Assembly (NCBI RefSeq): GCF_041146395.1
Contig: NC_090995.1
Span: 14,635,501 to 14,699,500, forward strand
Source of the DNA: Eulemur rufifrons
Lineage: Eukaryota > Chordata > Mammalia > Primates > Lemuridae
Length of the DNA: 64,000 bases
Direction of reading: 5' to 3'
Shown one piece after another: positions 27,401 to 41,403 of the stretch (its first letter is position 1; each line of letters opens with the position of its first letter). A program made the position numbers and the translations under genes. The notes under the pieces are model-generated. The model ran no database searches, had not been told where the DNA came from, and saw only the letters and a program-made list of their open reading frames with translations.

Positions 27401-28516
27401 ATTCATTCCCTTTTCTTTCTTCTATCACCTACGTGCAGCTGACTACCTTTTAGTATTTCTGATGCATAATCTTTTTTTTTTTTCTTTTTCTTTTTCATTT
27501 TGACGATTGGGTTCGGAGGAGGCTAAGGCTAACATGGGGTTTGGAGTTTACCAGTGTTGCCTGTCCTCATCATTTCATCATGACGGGCCAGGATTCTAGG
27601 AGAAGTTTAGAGAAGTCACGTGACTTTCCTCACAGTGAGCTGGGCCGGCAGCTGGAGGCAGGGACCACATCCGAGTCTCGTGCCAAACGTGTGCTCTCGA
27701 CCACTTCACTGACTCATCTCTGTGTCCCCTTCTCCAGGCTGCACATGAGCCAGAATTGGTCACACTGCATAGCGATGCTCCAAATTCATCCTGGTCTTAC
27801 AAACCAGTGAAGTGGTGACGGGAAGTGACAATGGTTGGGTTAGTTTAAAAAAATTCCATTGGGGAAGTAATTATTCCTGTTTAGAAAAGTTAACACTTTG
27901 TGCTAACCCGGAATGTTCTGGGCGTGGGAGCTCAGATTCTAGTAATGCATGTGTTCACAGTTGCTTACACTAAAGTCCCACATCTGTTTATGAGCATGTT
28001 CTCGAAAATTAGGTACCTGGCACGCAGAAGTGGTGAAATAAATGCAGGGTCAGTTTCTCCTGGTTTAGCTAAGAAAGTGAGCAGGAAATGGAGTGAAACT
28101 CTGCAGAGGGCAGCAGGCATGAACTTCAGGTGTGAGTCGAACACTGCACGTTGGTAAAGGCAGATCAAACTGGAGAAGGGTTTTTACAAAACTCAGACTG
28201 TGCAGGGTACCTTATTAGCAGATATGTTTGGATCCAGGACAGCTACCTTGGATTTATTTGGACTCTGGACCACAGAGATAGCTTGGCATAGAGTGACATG
28301 CTAAATAAACAACAAACGCTTTTTCTATAAACTACAGTAAGATATAGCTAAGACTTGTTAGTTCCTAAGATGATAGAATGTATTAGCAGTGCTTGTCTTT
28401 AGAAAATAATCCTTTACTGTTTTGAAACCTTTAAACAAAAGTTGAGGAGCTGAGAGAAAACAAATTCCTTTTTTGCAGTTTGTTATTCATGCAGTATGTA
28501 GTAATACATAATATTA

Positions 28517-28542
28517 TATATTACATACATGTATGTAATATA
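28517..28542. repeat. 26-base perfect AT-rich palindrome
   Basis: The left half TATATTACATACA is followed directly by its exact reverse complement. It lies in a wider AT-rich stretch (28500-28590) with a second, imperfect inverted copy. Confidence 0.9.
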
Positions 28543-28672
28543 TCTGTTACATAATATATATTACATATGTATGCAATATATAATACAATTTAATAAAGTG
28601 GACATGTTTGAACATATTCTCTTGATATAGTTTTTTTTCTTTTTCTCACTCTGGTTAATATTCTGGTTTATT

Positions 28673-29013
28673 TATTTATTTTTTTTGTTTTGTTACTTTT
28701 AGACAGAGTCTCGCTCTGTCACCCTGGCTAGAGAGCCGTGGTGTCAGCCTCGCTCACTGCAACCTCAAACTCCTGGGCTTAAGCGATCCTCCTGCCTCAG
28801 CCTCCCGAGTAGCTGGGACTATAGGCATGCGCCACCACGCCCAGCTTATTTTTTCTATATACTTTTAGTTGTCCATATAATTTCTTTCTATTTTTAGTAG
28901 AGACGGGGTCTCGCTCTTGCTCAGGCTGGCCTCAAACTCCTGAGCTCAAACGATCCTCCCGCCTCGGCCTCCCAGAGTGCTAGGATTACAGGCGGGAGCC
29001 ACCGCGCCCGGCC
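28673..29013 (-). mobile_element. Alu SINE, strepsirrhine type
   Basis: The reverse complement reads as a full Alu with the lemur/loris-type middle; its T-rich tail complement is at the left and GCGCCCGGCC at the right. A 14-base perfect target-site duplication, TATTCTGGTTTATT, is seen at 28659-28672 and 29017-29030. Confidence 0.95.
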
Positions 29014-29049
29014 TGCTATTCTGGTTTATTAATGGAAGGAGACAGTAGA

Positions 29050-29135
29050 AGGTGAAGTTCATTGAACACTTACTATGTATCAGACATTTTGCTAAATGAC
29101 TTGTGTATAATAGCTCAGGTAAAGTATAATGCTGA
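29050..29135 (-). mobile_element. MIR SINE fragment
   Basis: CATTGAACACTTACTATGTA and 'tcagacattttgctaaatga' match the reversed MIR end. Confidence 0.55.
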
Positions 29136-29573
29136 GTGGATTATAAATCATTAGTATAGACACAAATAAACTCTTGAGAACATTGTTTTATTTCATATTC
29201 TACTCAATCTAGTAAATTTTACCTTTTAAAAGAAACATTGTAGTATGTTATGTCACTGTCTATTATGAAATTGTTGTGTCTTGCTACAGTTTGTTTTGGA
29301 GTTACTGTTTATTTCAAAGGCATTAAGTCCCTGGTTAATAATCTCTTGAGAATAAAGGACAGAATTTACCCGTGTTATAAATATCTGTAGCATTTATGCA
29401 ATTATATAAATAGACATGTGGCGGCACAGATGTGTGGGGCTTTTTTTTTTTTATATATATATATATTTTTTATTTCATCTTATTGTTATGGGGGATACAG
29501 AATTGCAGGTTACGTGTGGGGCTTTTTGCTTTTGCAGTAAACTATCCTTTGGTGGCTTCCAAGGAAGCCCAGA

Positions 29574-29576
<3 letters not shown>

Positions 29577-29610
<34 letters not shown>

Positions 29611-29618
29611 TACACACA
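29577..29618. repeat. (CA)n microsatellite, intron 3
   Basis: About 15 CA units, then GTGT and more CA units. Confidence 0.95.
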
Positions 29619-30054
29619 CTCATGCTTTTTAAAACCTGGGGCTGGGCTTGGGGCTGACTCACTTCAGTCGGTAGCAGGCAGCAGACGTGAACATGAAACT
29701 GTAACAGTTTCGGTTCCAGGTCTAAAGCTGTGAGAAGGCAGAGTGGTTTGCCCTGTTGTGCTCTTGGAGATCACACGCCGTAGAAAAACTCTGGCCACCC
29801 TGGGAACACCGTGCTAGGAGGAAGCCCGACCTAGCCGTGTGGCAAAGGTACATGGACGAGAATCAAGGCTCTGGGTGACAGTCCTCGCTGAGCTCTTGGG
29901 TGACAGCGTCCGCGCTGGGACCAACCTGCTCACCATGCATCTCAGCCCTTCTAGACACTTCACTGTCCGAACGGCCAACATGGGAAGCCTGAGAACTGCA
30001 CAGTCAATGCACGGTGTCACGAGAAACAATTATGTTCACACCGCTAGTTTTGTG

Positions 30055-30235
30055 GTACATAGTTCCCGCTTATCGGAGGGAGATGTTCCAAGAACCCCTG
30101 TGGATGCCTGAAACTGTGCACGTACTACGATTTCTCTTATACCTACATAACTATGATAAACTGCACTTTATAAATTAGGCATACTAAGAGTTCAACAATG
30201 AGTACTAATAAAATAGAAAAATTATAACAATATCA
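30055..30235 (+). mobile_element. Tigger-like DNA transposon fossil
   Basis: The phrases GTTCCCGCTTATCGGAGGGA, GTTCCAAGAACCCCTGTGGA, TGCCTGAAACTGTGCACGTA and ACTTTATAAATTAGGCATAC are in the order of a Tigger-type mariner relative. It is short with no transposase. Confidence 0.6.
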
Positions 30236-30325
30236 TTGTCATCATTATAATAAATCCTCACAGTGTCCCCATGGGGAAGGTATTTTTATCCCTATTTTAT
30301 AGATGAAGAAACAAGGTTGGGCTTG
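30235..30325 (-). mobile_element. MIR SINE fragment
   Basis: 'aaatcctcacagtgtcccca' and 'attttatagatgaagaaaca' match the reversed MIR core. It abuts the Tigger-like piece. Confidence 0.6.
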
Positions 30326-30580
30326 GAACTAATGCATGTTATCTCTGTCTATCAGCCTATTCTCACCTTGATCCGTGCCATCCCAGAAATTGTAAATATA
30401 CAGTTTAAATGATTATCCTACTATCCCAAACCCCTTCAATGGAAGGATGACTGACAAAACCGCTACGGCAAAGAGCATTCCCACAACCTGGGAATGTTTT
30501 TAAATTAAGTGAGATCAGAGAGGTTCTTAATCTTGGCTGCCCATTAGGATACTTTGGAGAGTTTTCAAGAAAAAATGATA

Positions 30581-30917
30581 GGCCGGGCACGGTGGCTCAC
30601 GCCTGTCATCCCAGCGCTCTGGGAGGCTGAGGCGGGAGGATCGTTTGAGCTCAGGAGTTCAAGACCAGCCTGAGCAAGAGCGAGACCCTGTCTCTACTAA
30701 AAATAGAAAGAAATTAGCTGGACAACTAAAAACATATAGAAAAAATTAGGCAGGCATGGTGGCTCATGCCTGTAGTCCCAGCTACTTGGGAGGCTGAGGC
30801 AGGAGGATCGCTTGAGCCCAGGAGTCTGAGGTTGCTGTGAGCGAGGCTGACACCACAGCACTCTAGCCCGGGTGACAGTGTGGGACTCTGCCTCAAAAAA
30901 AAAAAAAAAAAAAAAAA
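30581..30917 (+). mobile_element. Alu SINE, strepsirrhine type
   Basis: The sequence begins GGCCGGGCACGGTGGCTCAC, has the lemur/loris-type middle (GAAATTAGCTGGACAACTAA) and ends in an A tail of more than 20 bases. Few substitutions are seen, so it is fairly young. Confidence 0.95.
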
Positions 30918-31841
30918 GGGTGATAATCTTGACCCCATCACAAACTAAGTAAATTAGAATTTCTTTAAATAGAGGCCAGAAGAGCTTTTTTTATGAAGCT
31001 CCTCAGGTGATGCGAGTATTCAGCCAGGGTGCAGAACTACAGTGCATCTATAGAGGTATTTCTGCCAGCCGTTTTATGGTGCCTCTGTTTCAATCTATTA
31101 TCATCTTAGTTATGACATCACGCATGCCTTCCCAGTCCAGTGTTTGTGGATGGGGAAAAGCCAGGAATGTGGCACAATTCATGGCAGTTTTTGTTGCTCG
31201 CTCTCCTTTCCTTCTCTTCCCTTTCTGTACCTGCTCGGCAGAGAAGTTTGAGACACACTAGCAGCGCTGAAAATGCCCTCCCTCCCTTCCTCTCCCTCTC
31301 CAAGTGATTATACAGTTTGGTCCCCTGATTCTCAGTAAAAAAAAAAAAAAAAAAAAAAACCAGAGGTTTAATATACCATTTTGTTTGTTTAACTCTTGCC
31401 TCTTTCCAAAATAGTATTTGAGAATGCATAGAACATAACAATATTGCAGAAAATTAATAAAACATAAAAGAAAGTTAAGGTTTTGGAAAGGAGGATATTG
31501 AAACATGATAATCACAGGAACTTAACAGACCTGTGCAAATGAGTGAAAAATTTACCGTGGGCTTCCTGGGACTGGCAGTCAGGGCAAGAAGCCAGTTGAC
31601 ACAGGTATGATAAATAACGGCAAGGAGGAAGTGAGAAGGAAACTTCTGCGATGAGATCTGATAGGGGACAGTGCGTGGCAGGACAGCAGCATCCTTGGCA
31701 ACAGTTTCACAACAAATACTGAAGTGGTTTCAATGTTGCTTTTCTGGGTAGTTGACAACGTAACATTAAAGCCAAAGGCAGCGCCGCGGGTCTTGTAAAA
31801 CGTTCCTAGATTTGAGCTTGTCTTTATGAAACAGAACCATT

Positions 31842-31884
31842 TCTTCCTCCTCCTCCTCCTCCTCCTCCTCCTCCTCCTCTTCTT
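31842..31884. repeat. (TCC)n trinucleotide tract, intron 3
   Basis: About 12 pure TCC units with TTC edges form a pure pyrimidine strand of more than 40 bases. Confidence 0.95.
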
Positions 31885-32744
31885 TTTATTTGAATCATTT
31901 CCTCTTTTTTTCCCCTTTAGAATTTTCTTTAACATTACAAGTGTGGATGAATGAGCTCTGTTTTTAACCTACTACATCATTTTGCTTTTCCCCAGTTAAC
32001 TGATTACTAATCAAAACACTATTTATTTTGAGCTGCTTGGAATCGTCCAGAGGCCTGAGATTTTCCCTGTCTTTTTTTTTTTTTTTTTTTGGTTTTCATT
32101 TTCCCTCCATTGACTCCTTGTTGATTAAGAGGCTGACAGACCTTTTTGGTAGTTACCCTGGAAGGAGCACAAAGCCAGGAGTCTTGTGTGGGTTGGTTGA
32201 TGTCGTTGGTTCTGAGCGAGGAGCATTTTCCCCTTGTGATCATGCAGCTGCAAAAGTAACGATGAGATTCAGTGTGGCTTGGAATATTACGGTGACCGGT
32301 GTGGGATGTATGGAGAAACCACAAAGTGCTGTCTTTTCCAGTAAAATAAGCCAGCAGAGATGGACCTTCCAAAAGACTCTGAGTCCCACATTTGGCAAAT
32401 TCCTTCAGCTTCAGAGTCTTCTGCTGGTGTTGTCCGGGCCTTAGGAGGAGGGGTGAGCCTATCTGAACTGAACGGAGAAGGCTATTTTTACTACGAAAAA
32501 TCTGTTTGTGTAAACTTGCATTTCAGTTGAGCTTTTCACTTCCCTTTTGGCAGCAAACACTATTGCTTGAGGACACATTTCCACTCATTGCTGAGAAGCA
32601 CCAAATATTTAATTTTTATCTGCATTCAGAGAGACTCGGTTTCAAGTTGTTTCTATGGCTATCAAGCATAAATGTTTAGATCAAACAAGCATATAAATTA
32701 TGTAATGTACTCCATCAATGGAATCATAAATTTTTTCTGTGGTA

Positions 32745-33115
32745 GCTTGAAAACTTTATTGAACACTTACTTTGCAAAAGATATTATAATAAGTGCAGAG
32801 CAGGGAATACATTATAAATAAAAGGCATGATCATCTCCCACTGTAAGCTTCCCATCTAGTTAAGAACCGAAGGTATTTAATTAAGTAAGTTCAATTATTA
32901 TAAAGCAGAATGTTTTTAGGAGACAAAATTTTTCATTGTGGTAAAAGTTGAATATGGGTGTGAATAGAAAGCTCAGGGTAACTTAGAGAAAAGAGTGTAA
33001 TGAAGTTAGAGAAAGGTTCAGAATAGGTAGATTTTAAAGCAAGTATTAAAAGATATAATTAGCATAGGTTGGTAGAGATGACTGAATCAGGAAAGAGGAA
33101 GGTTGTCTTGTATTT
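32745..33115 (-). mobile_element. L2 LINE fragment
   Basis: On the + strand it reads TTTATTGAACACTTACTTTG, 'gggaatacattataaa' and then 'agcttcccatctagttaaga', which is the L2 3' end in reverse. It is very diverged. Confidence 0.6.
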
Positions 33116-33874
33116 TCTGGAAACTTCTTGAGATGGAGAGCTTGTCTGATAATTTCATTACAATATAAAAACATAATCATGAAGTTACTTTTAAAACTTG
33201 TGGGAGGCTCTGGGGAATGGCTTATTTCAAGTATTTGAAACATAGTATTGCAGCATGACAAAATATTTTTGACCTGTGTTATACATATAACATGCGATGT
33301 ACACATACACACGCTTACATAGATACGCATATGAAATTTTGTGTATGATCCCAGTAAGTTCCTTGATATTAAGATAATACTTTTTATAATTAATCTCCTT
33401 CATCTATTGTCCTCAGTAGTGTGGGTACTCTTCATATTTTATTTAAAGCATTACAATACAGTTTACTATTTCAAGTATGTTACATTCAAAAAGGCATTTT
33501 TCTTCCTTCTATTAAAAAACTAAAATTCTGAAAATAGTATCTTAAGAGGATCTCTTCTGATCTTTTAAATTTAAAACTTTAAAGAGAAGTTTCAAATTTA
33601 ATGTGGATGGTTTTACAGCATTATTTACCTTTTAAGATTCTTGTGGTTTTATTTATTTTTAAAGAGGTTTGGAATCTATTTTTATAAAAACCTGAAAATT
33701 GAGTCTTCCGTTACTCCTACACACAAAATAGTTCTTGTTATAGCTATACCTCATGTAGACATAATCTATTGGGACTATGAATTATCATGATGAAAAGAAT
33801 TATTCTATGGTTTTTCATCTTTTTCATTCACATTGCCTCTTCCAAGAATCCATTACCCTCTCATCCATCCATCC

Positions 33875-34110
33875 ACCCCTCCATTTATTCTTGCATTAGT
33901 TCACGCAATATGTATTGAAGATCTACTGCATTCATGAGCATGTGCAGGTGTCTTGGTGGGTGAGGTGTCACAAAAAGCGAATAATTCATAAGACTTACGA
34001 CTCTGGAAGACAGAAGTAGAAAATGTTAATTTCCACAAGTAAGGGTTAAGTCATGTGCTTTAGAAATTTGCAGATAACAAAGAAAATTTCCCACTCTTAG
34101 GAAGGTGAGG
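33875..34110 (-). mobile_element. L2 LINE fragment (probable)
   Basis: The + strand has CATTAGTTCACGCAATATGT then ATTGAAGATCTACTGC, followed by a diverged region, in the manner of a reversed L2 end. A short CATC repeat precedes it (33860-33877). Confidence 0.45.
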
Positions 34111-34492
34111 CGAGAGCTTCAGAAAAAAAATACTTTTTCGTTGAAGCTGAGCTACTCAATCTCTGTATTTTTGTGGATGACAGAAAGTATGTTCTACTCT
34201 TGAGCCTTTAGTAAAACAAGTATAATTGAAGATATCTGTTCTCAGCTCAAATAGACCTAGAATATGCTTAGATTTTTCTATGCATTGTTAGTACTTTTAT
34301 TTTTTTATAGTTAAAATACAGAAGTTATTAAATACTTATTACAAATGCAAAAAGCATAAGGAGTTATCAGCCTTCAAAGCCCTGGTCCTTTCCTCTACTT
34401 CCTACTGAAGAAACTTTAGTTGCCATGTTTTTCAGGAAGTTGTTTATTGTGATTTTTGCTCATTTTTCTTTTGTTTAACATTATAATATTAA

Positions 34493-34648
<156 letters not shown>

Positions 34649-34990
34649 TAACTCTCTAGCAAAGCTCTGAAACTCCATTATGTAGTTATCTTCAAAAAAA
34701 ATTTTTTATGCTTTTAGATGTTCTAGAGATGAGCCTGGTAGAAAACATTGACTGTGGTGATAAGAAAAGTTAATTTTCCATTTGCTCTGTGGTTGTATTC
34801 AGACTAGGCAACCACCGCTAAAAATCTATTTCATTGAAAAACCAATAGTGACTACTCTGTAAGGTGACTATATGCCTATTTCAAATAAATAGGGAACAAA
34901 ATAACCTGTTTGAAAAGTTAGTAATGTTTTGATTTTGTCAGACTTACACATGCAGCTCAATGGAACATGCTGGTTGCAAGTTACAATTAA

Positions 34991-35425
<435 letters not shown>

Positions 35426-36230
35426 TAATCAATTCTTTTCACTGAGGACTTACGATGACACTAATTAATTATTAAATGATTTCCTGTAAAACTATAAATA
35501 TCTTCTAGGACAACGGCTGTATGTCTCAAGCTCTACCTCAATAATGTCAGCATTTTCATAGGTTTTGTTTCTGAAAATAAAACTCTAAATTTCTTCAACA
35601 TTTCATTGGTTTTGGAAAGTAATATAAGATAAACACTTGGATTGACATGGTAGGAATACTTCTTTCTCTCCTTTAACTCAACTGACAAGATTATTATGAC
35701 AGTCTGATTGAAAGTTTCTGGTTTTTTTTTCTTTTCTATTTCAGCTTATTATGGGAGTACGAAAGTTAAAGTTTCTGTTTTATTTAAAATTTGACACTAG
35801 GTGTGCAGGGATTTGGGAAGTCCATTTAGGAGAAGTCTTTAGTATATCTCTTACAAAACCAATTTTTTTCATGAAGTTTTGAGGGGTTTATACATTAAAT
35901 TTTTTTTTTCCACTTACAAATCATTTTACATGGGAGTTTTTGCTTGAGCGTGGCTTAGATTCCAGTCTCATGATGTTAGCAGCTATTAGAGCTCTGCGTA
36001 GTTTTGGAATTGCTGATGTAAAGGTGCTGTGATGATTTCAGCTCATTTCGTGGGGATACGTTTAGAGTAACACCAGCATCGTCACCTGTAATTCCTGACC
36101 TTGAACACAGGCCACACTGCTAAATTAATCCTGTGGAGTCATTTTTCAGATGAACATAACAGAAATGTAATGAAGTCTACAAAGTGTTCTATGTGCCAAC
36201 CACGCTTAAGTTTTCTTCTTTTCTCCAAAG

Positions 36231-36311
36231 CTCGAAAGAATTGCGGATTCCAAAGAACAAGTCTTTCCTGTCAAGGGTGGATTTCAAGCTCTTAAAGGAA
36301 TAATTAATTCT
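36231..36311 (+). CDS. ANTXR2: ANTXR2 coding exon 7: end of vWA domain
   Basis: The 81-base, phase 0 exon encodes residues 186-212. It holds the strand EQVFPV and the C-terminal helix [10 protein letters not shown] of the A domain. The acceptor is TCCAAAG|CTCGAA and the donor is AATTCT|GTGAGT. Confidence 0.95.
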
Positions 36312-38428
36312 GTGAGTATTTCTCTGGGGGCAGAAGAGGCTTGTCATTTTACATATATTTTACACTATAAGAATTAATCTCAATATCCCGTGCAGGTGGT
36401 CATTATCTAGAAGAAAGATGGAGAAAGAGGTTTGTTCAGTATTGCAACCACAGTGCCATTCTAAAAATCCCTTTTTTTTTTTTTTGTAAATGACATTTGA
36501 GTACTGATTCTTGTATATTGGGCTCTGTGAGTCCAGGTTTGTGATTTCAAGTTTAAGATTTTCATAAACAGTCTCATATCCCCTTTAGCGTGCGTGGTGC
36601 TAACTGTCTTGCTAGCTTGAAAGTTTTATAGGCTTTATAGAAGAAGAGTAAGATAAAAATTTGGATTGGAATGTGTGATAACTCCCTCCTCCAAATATGG
36701 TATTGCTGAGCTAACAGGCAGCTTGAACCAGCGGCTATTTGACTGTGGTTGTTGTTCTTTCCATTTAAATGATTAATAGTGTCGCCGGAGCACATAATAT
36801 TTCTGCTTGGAATTCAGTGGAGCTGTCTCTGGTGATCATTAGAATCTGGGCTGCCCTACGCTGGGGATGGGCAAGGGGAATGATGAAATGCAGAGAAAAC
36901 TCCCGGGCTTTCACAGCTGAGGTTTATGTTGCATTTTACTGCCTTTTGCTAGAAGCACTAGGAACAGTTGCTATTAAGTATTTATGATATTTTGGTAAAC
37001 ACCATCCTAAAATGGAAGTGAATAATATATATTCTCCAAGCCAAAGCTTTTTCCTTAATCTTTAAGGGGGACAAAAACAAAATCTCGGTTTCTTCTAACA
37101 TTTGGTTTTGGGATTTAAAATTTCTCTGTAAAGATCATGTTTTTCAGAAACACAGAGTGAGATTTACTGAATTTGTTTTTAGTAGCATGTAGGCTTTTTT
37201 TTTTTTTTTTTTTTAAACATTAATGGAGCTTTATGGAGAAAACATATAATTTGGTTCTATTACATGTCTACTCCTGGTGGGCAAGCTAAATGTAAATGCA
37301 GAATGGAACAGAGAGTCAATTATTTTAGGAGTTGATGTATATTACTGTATTTAGATTTTAGGGAAAAATTGCCATGTAAAAAACAGTAAATAATTTTATA
37401 GCTGGGTTCAGAATAAATACTATACAACTGTTATTTAAGTTTTAAAGTACAGGAAAAGGTATGGACAATGCAACATGTAGTACAATTTGACTCCCCAAAT
37501 AAACAAATCAGTGTGTTGTATTTTAAATAGAATTTTCTTGTGCTTGGGAATTTGCAACTATTTTTACAATTATACTGGGAAGGAGAAAAGCTCTCTCTGG
37601 GTTATTCCCTTTGGAAATTTTCTTCTCTCTATAAAAATTCAGAATTCTCTAGATGACTGATTAGTTTTCTAAAACTCTATTCTTATGGGTTATAAGTGCA
37701 GATTTTCCCTTCAAGAAATTAATAGCTGACTGTCAGAAGAAATACAGTTGTTTTATTATTATGTTTATTTGTGAAATTTTATTTTTCTATTTGTCTTAAG
37801 GAAACTTTAGAATGTAATTTCTAAGTAGTCTTTCTTGCCTGAAGTTCTTGATGGACTTTAGCATGAGTAAGTTATGTTGAAAGTTTCAGCATGGAATTAG
37901 AAAGATTTACATTATTTTAGCCACCAATTACCAACAACGTCTCTTGAGTGTCATCTGGAAGGGGTGATGGGTATAGCTTTCATGTCAGTATAGTTATATT
38001 TCAGCTAATTTGTCACAAAAGGGAGGAGTAAAGTATCCTTGGAGAAGCCGGCGTCGGGGGAAACCCTGGCAATATCTGGCAGAGTGGGCAGGTAGAAAAC
38101 GGGAGTCGTCACAACCAAACCTGACCTCTCAGTAATGGTTGAGATTTTTATCAATGCGATGATAGTTTGAGATTTTTGCCTACTTCATAGAATTCTAAGG
38201 CAGTTTGAACTACTGATATTTATACTTAATTTAGAAAGTTTGATTTTTGTCATCCATTTTAATGTTTGAGGATTTTAAAGTAGGGATGAGATAACCATTT
38301 ATGTATTATTTTTCATTTATAAATACTCTTTAATACTAATATTACTTTCTGAGTGAACAGATGCTTTTGAGGGAACAGATGCTTCCGTAGTACACTTTCT
38401 TCATGGTGAGATCCAGTTCTTTGCCAAC

Positions 38429-38452
38429 GTGTGTGTGTGTGTGTGTGTGTGT
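38429..38452. repeat. (GT)n microsatellite, intron 7
   Basis: About 12 GT units, then TA-rich repeats to about 38484. Confidence 0.93.
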
Positions 38453-39324
38453 ATGTGCATAGATATATGTATATGTATATATATCCCCTAAAATCTCACA
38501 TGATGAAATTTTGCATTTAGTATGTGAATGGCTTAAAGTGCCTTGGATTTGCTAATAGCATTTTGCTTATCTTTAAATTTGGTCTGTAGTGATGTTGGCT
38601 TTCTCTAAGATTAACTGAGGCCGACCTTTACCGGAAACTATTTTCTGTTTCTATTGAGTATAATGAAGACACAGCAACACACACTTGAGAAAGCTCCTTA
38701 CAAGTTCCTCTGTTGTGTAAATGATGGAAGGGAAGCAGGAAACCTCACGTGTCATTGTCATAGATGGGACACCTGATTCAATGTTCAGTTAATCAATAAC
38801 TGTCTTTAACTTGGTAAAAACAGCGTTTAAAATGTCCTCTCTTTGTCAGTTGTTCAGTGATAACAATTTTAATATAATAGCACCATTTCCATATTTTCAA
38901 CATTTCAATTTATACAATTGCTTGGGGAGAATAGATTATGAACTATTTTGTTTTTTATTGAAACTGATTATTTAAAAATTTCACAGTGTAAACAACTTGC
39001 ATCCAAACATCAAATTATTTGGATTTCCAGTTGTTGCTTTCTTGATATAAAAACATGGTAAATTCTAGATGGAAAAACCAAATTTGGAACACATTTCATT
39101 TTCTAAAAATGCATAAACTCTCTTCTCACTCTTCTCTCCCCACCTCTCTCCCTTTATTTTTCATTTGGAAAGGGTTTTGGGAAACTTTGTTTCAAATTAT
39201 GGGTTTCTGGATTTCCAATATTCATAATTTGTTGCAGGGCTAGACTTCTTCACATAAAGTAACTTTATCTTGACTTATCTGAGTCCTATTAGGATTGTTG
39301 GTTTGCTAGTTAGACATTTTAAAT

Positions 39325-39580
39325 ATTCTCATTAATTTATACATTCAGTATTTATTCTCTAAGCATTTATTGGCTGTATGGCATGTACAAAACAATTTCT
39401 CAAGCACTGAAAATGCTGTGTAGTATAATATAATCCCATTTCTGTCCTCAGAGGGTTTGTTTTCTAATAGAGGAGGTAAGCTCTGCACTCAAATAATATA
39501 AGTTGCAAAGAGATTTTATAAAATAATCTTTAGAGAGGAGCGGGTAATACAGAAACGCAACTGGATTACATTAGATAGTG
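39325..39580 (-). mobile_element. L2 LINE fragment, intron 7
   Basis: The + strand reads ATTTATTGGCTGTATGGCAT, 'cccatttctgtcctcagag' and 'tttctaatagaggagg', the reversed L2 3' end. Diverged, no open frame. Confidence 0.6.
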
Positions 39581-41403
39581 ATGCCAATTTTATCAAAGCT
39601 GTAGAACATCAACTATCCTTGAAGATGTTTATTCTTCAGCCTTAAGATCTCCATAGGAGAATTTCTCATTTGATCTTGCTATTGGAACTCTCATTTAGAA
39701 ATATTTTGATGGATTAGATCACATTAAAAGAGGAATTCAATATATTCACATTTATCTTAAATAGTGTGAGATTTGATTAAATTATGGTGAATATTGATAG
39801 AAGAGAGAAAACAAACATAATTTAACAAACGCACAGGGTCAGTCTGGTGCATGTTCTCTGACATGGTCTCTAGAAAGTCCTTTTGTAATTTTTTGATTTA
39901 CCTTATTCTAAGGAATTTTAAACAGATGTAATCTTTAAACACCTCTCATAATTTCCCTTGGTATTTGAAATATTTTTCAGTAATGCTGATAAAGGTGTGG
40001 CTAAAGCCACTTACAAAGAGATTGTACACTGAAAGATGCAATTAATCTCCTGAATAGGATCTGTTTTGAAATACATGACTTCTGAACTGGTAGCAGACAG
40101 ACAGATTTGGGGGTTTTATGTTTTCCTTTGACCTTGAATCCGTAGGAGCGGACGTTTGTTATAGTGGATAAAGTAGCAGGACAAGAGGAGGTGTTTGGGT
40201 GTAGAAAGGTCTTGGAGTGCCTGTGGAATCCCTTTGGTTCTTTCTGAAGTTGAACAGGTCTCATCTGCATTTTCTCAGATAGAAAATCTTGCTAGATTTA
40301 TTTCCTAATCACTAAAGCTTCAATCACTATGTGAAAAGTTGGATTCACTGAGAAATAACCTAAAAAAGTACTAATGATGTCTCCTTTTCAGAGATCTCTA
40401 TCCGGCATCAACAATTCCATAACTTGACACCATTGATTTTAGGGACTGAGAATTTATATTTCCACTGTTACTGAAGAAAGCACAGAAAGCGTTTCTATTT
40501 CCTGCTATAGTTCTTAACTTCCTGTTCTAGTTACAAGCAGGAGATGCTAGAAACTGCTGTACATCATCTGTCTTCAACTTCCGTCAAGAAAAGAACGTCT
40601 TTCAAAGAGCATCTGGAATCTGTCTGGCTTTGATAATGCAGTGCAGAGCTGTTCTAAAAATAAAGACACGATTGTGGTGTCCATTAGGAACGGCTTATTT
40701 CATCACTGTTGTTTTTCACTTGTAGCCTCATGCCTTGTATGGTGGTTTCTGTTTCTCAGAGCCAGCTAAGAAGAGCCGTTCTGTTCTTGCGTGCTGGGAA
40801 CGCTTGAGGACAGAATCTGTGTGTTTGAGAATAATATTTGGCTCGTACAAGGAGTCCGTGTTCTCCAGTTGTAATGTCTGATGCATGTAAGGGGGATTAG
40901 CATCCACAGGAATTGAGCCTGAGAAATAGAATAGATATGCCGCTGTCAAAGAAAGAAGTGCTTTTGCATTAATATTATATCGAACTTCTTAATAGAGAAC
41001 GTAGCAACTTAGCATTCTTGAGCAAGAGGTCTGATTTGCTGTCTTGTTTTTGCCTGATGGAGAAGCTCAACATAGATTTGATGGTATCGGGAAATTTTAC
41101 TTAGCTGTTCATGCTCAAGGCTACCAGACTTTGAGACAATACCTACCGTACCTGTGCTTATGTGGATGTACTCTAATCAAATACGGATCCTACGGTTATG
41201 CAATCACGGAAAATACCCTGAAACACACGGAAGTTTCCTAACTGCTTGGTGGCTCTATATGCTATGGTTAATAGGTTTTCTCTGTCATCTATTGAAGTAA
41301 GGAGAGGACCTTAAAGTTATTAATAACTTTATAATTCATTGCACATGTTCTAATTTAACTCTGTATCTTGGTTTTCTTTTCTTTTTTTTTTTCCTTTTTT
41401 TAG

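Larger units (their letters stand above)
36312..41403 (+). other. ANTXR2: ANTXR2 intron 7 (5.1 kb)
   Basis: The intron is AT-rich and poor in repeats: a T tract at 37195-37214, a (GT)n tract at 38429-38452 and one L2 fragment at about 39325-39580. The stretches 36320-37190, 37220-38425, 38460-39320 and 39590-41380 show nothing else that I recognise. Confidence 0.8.
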
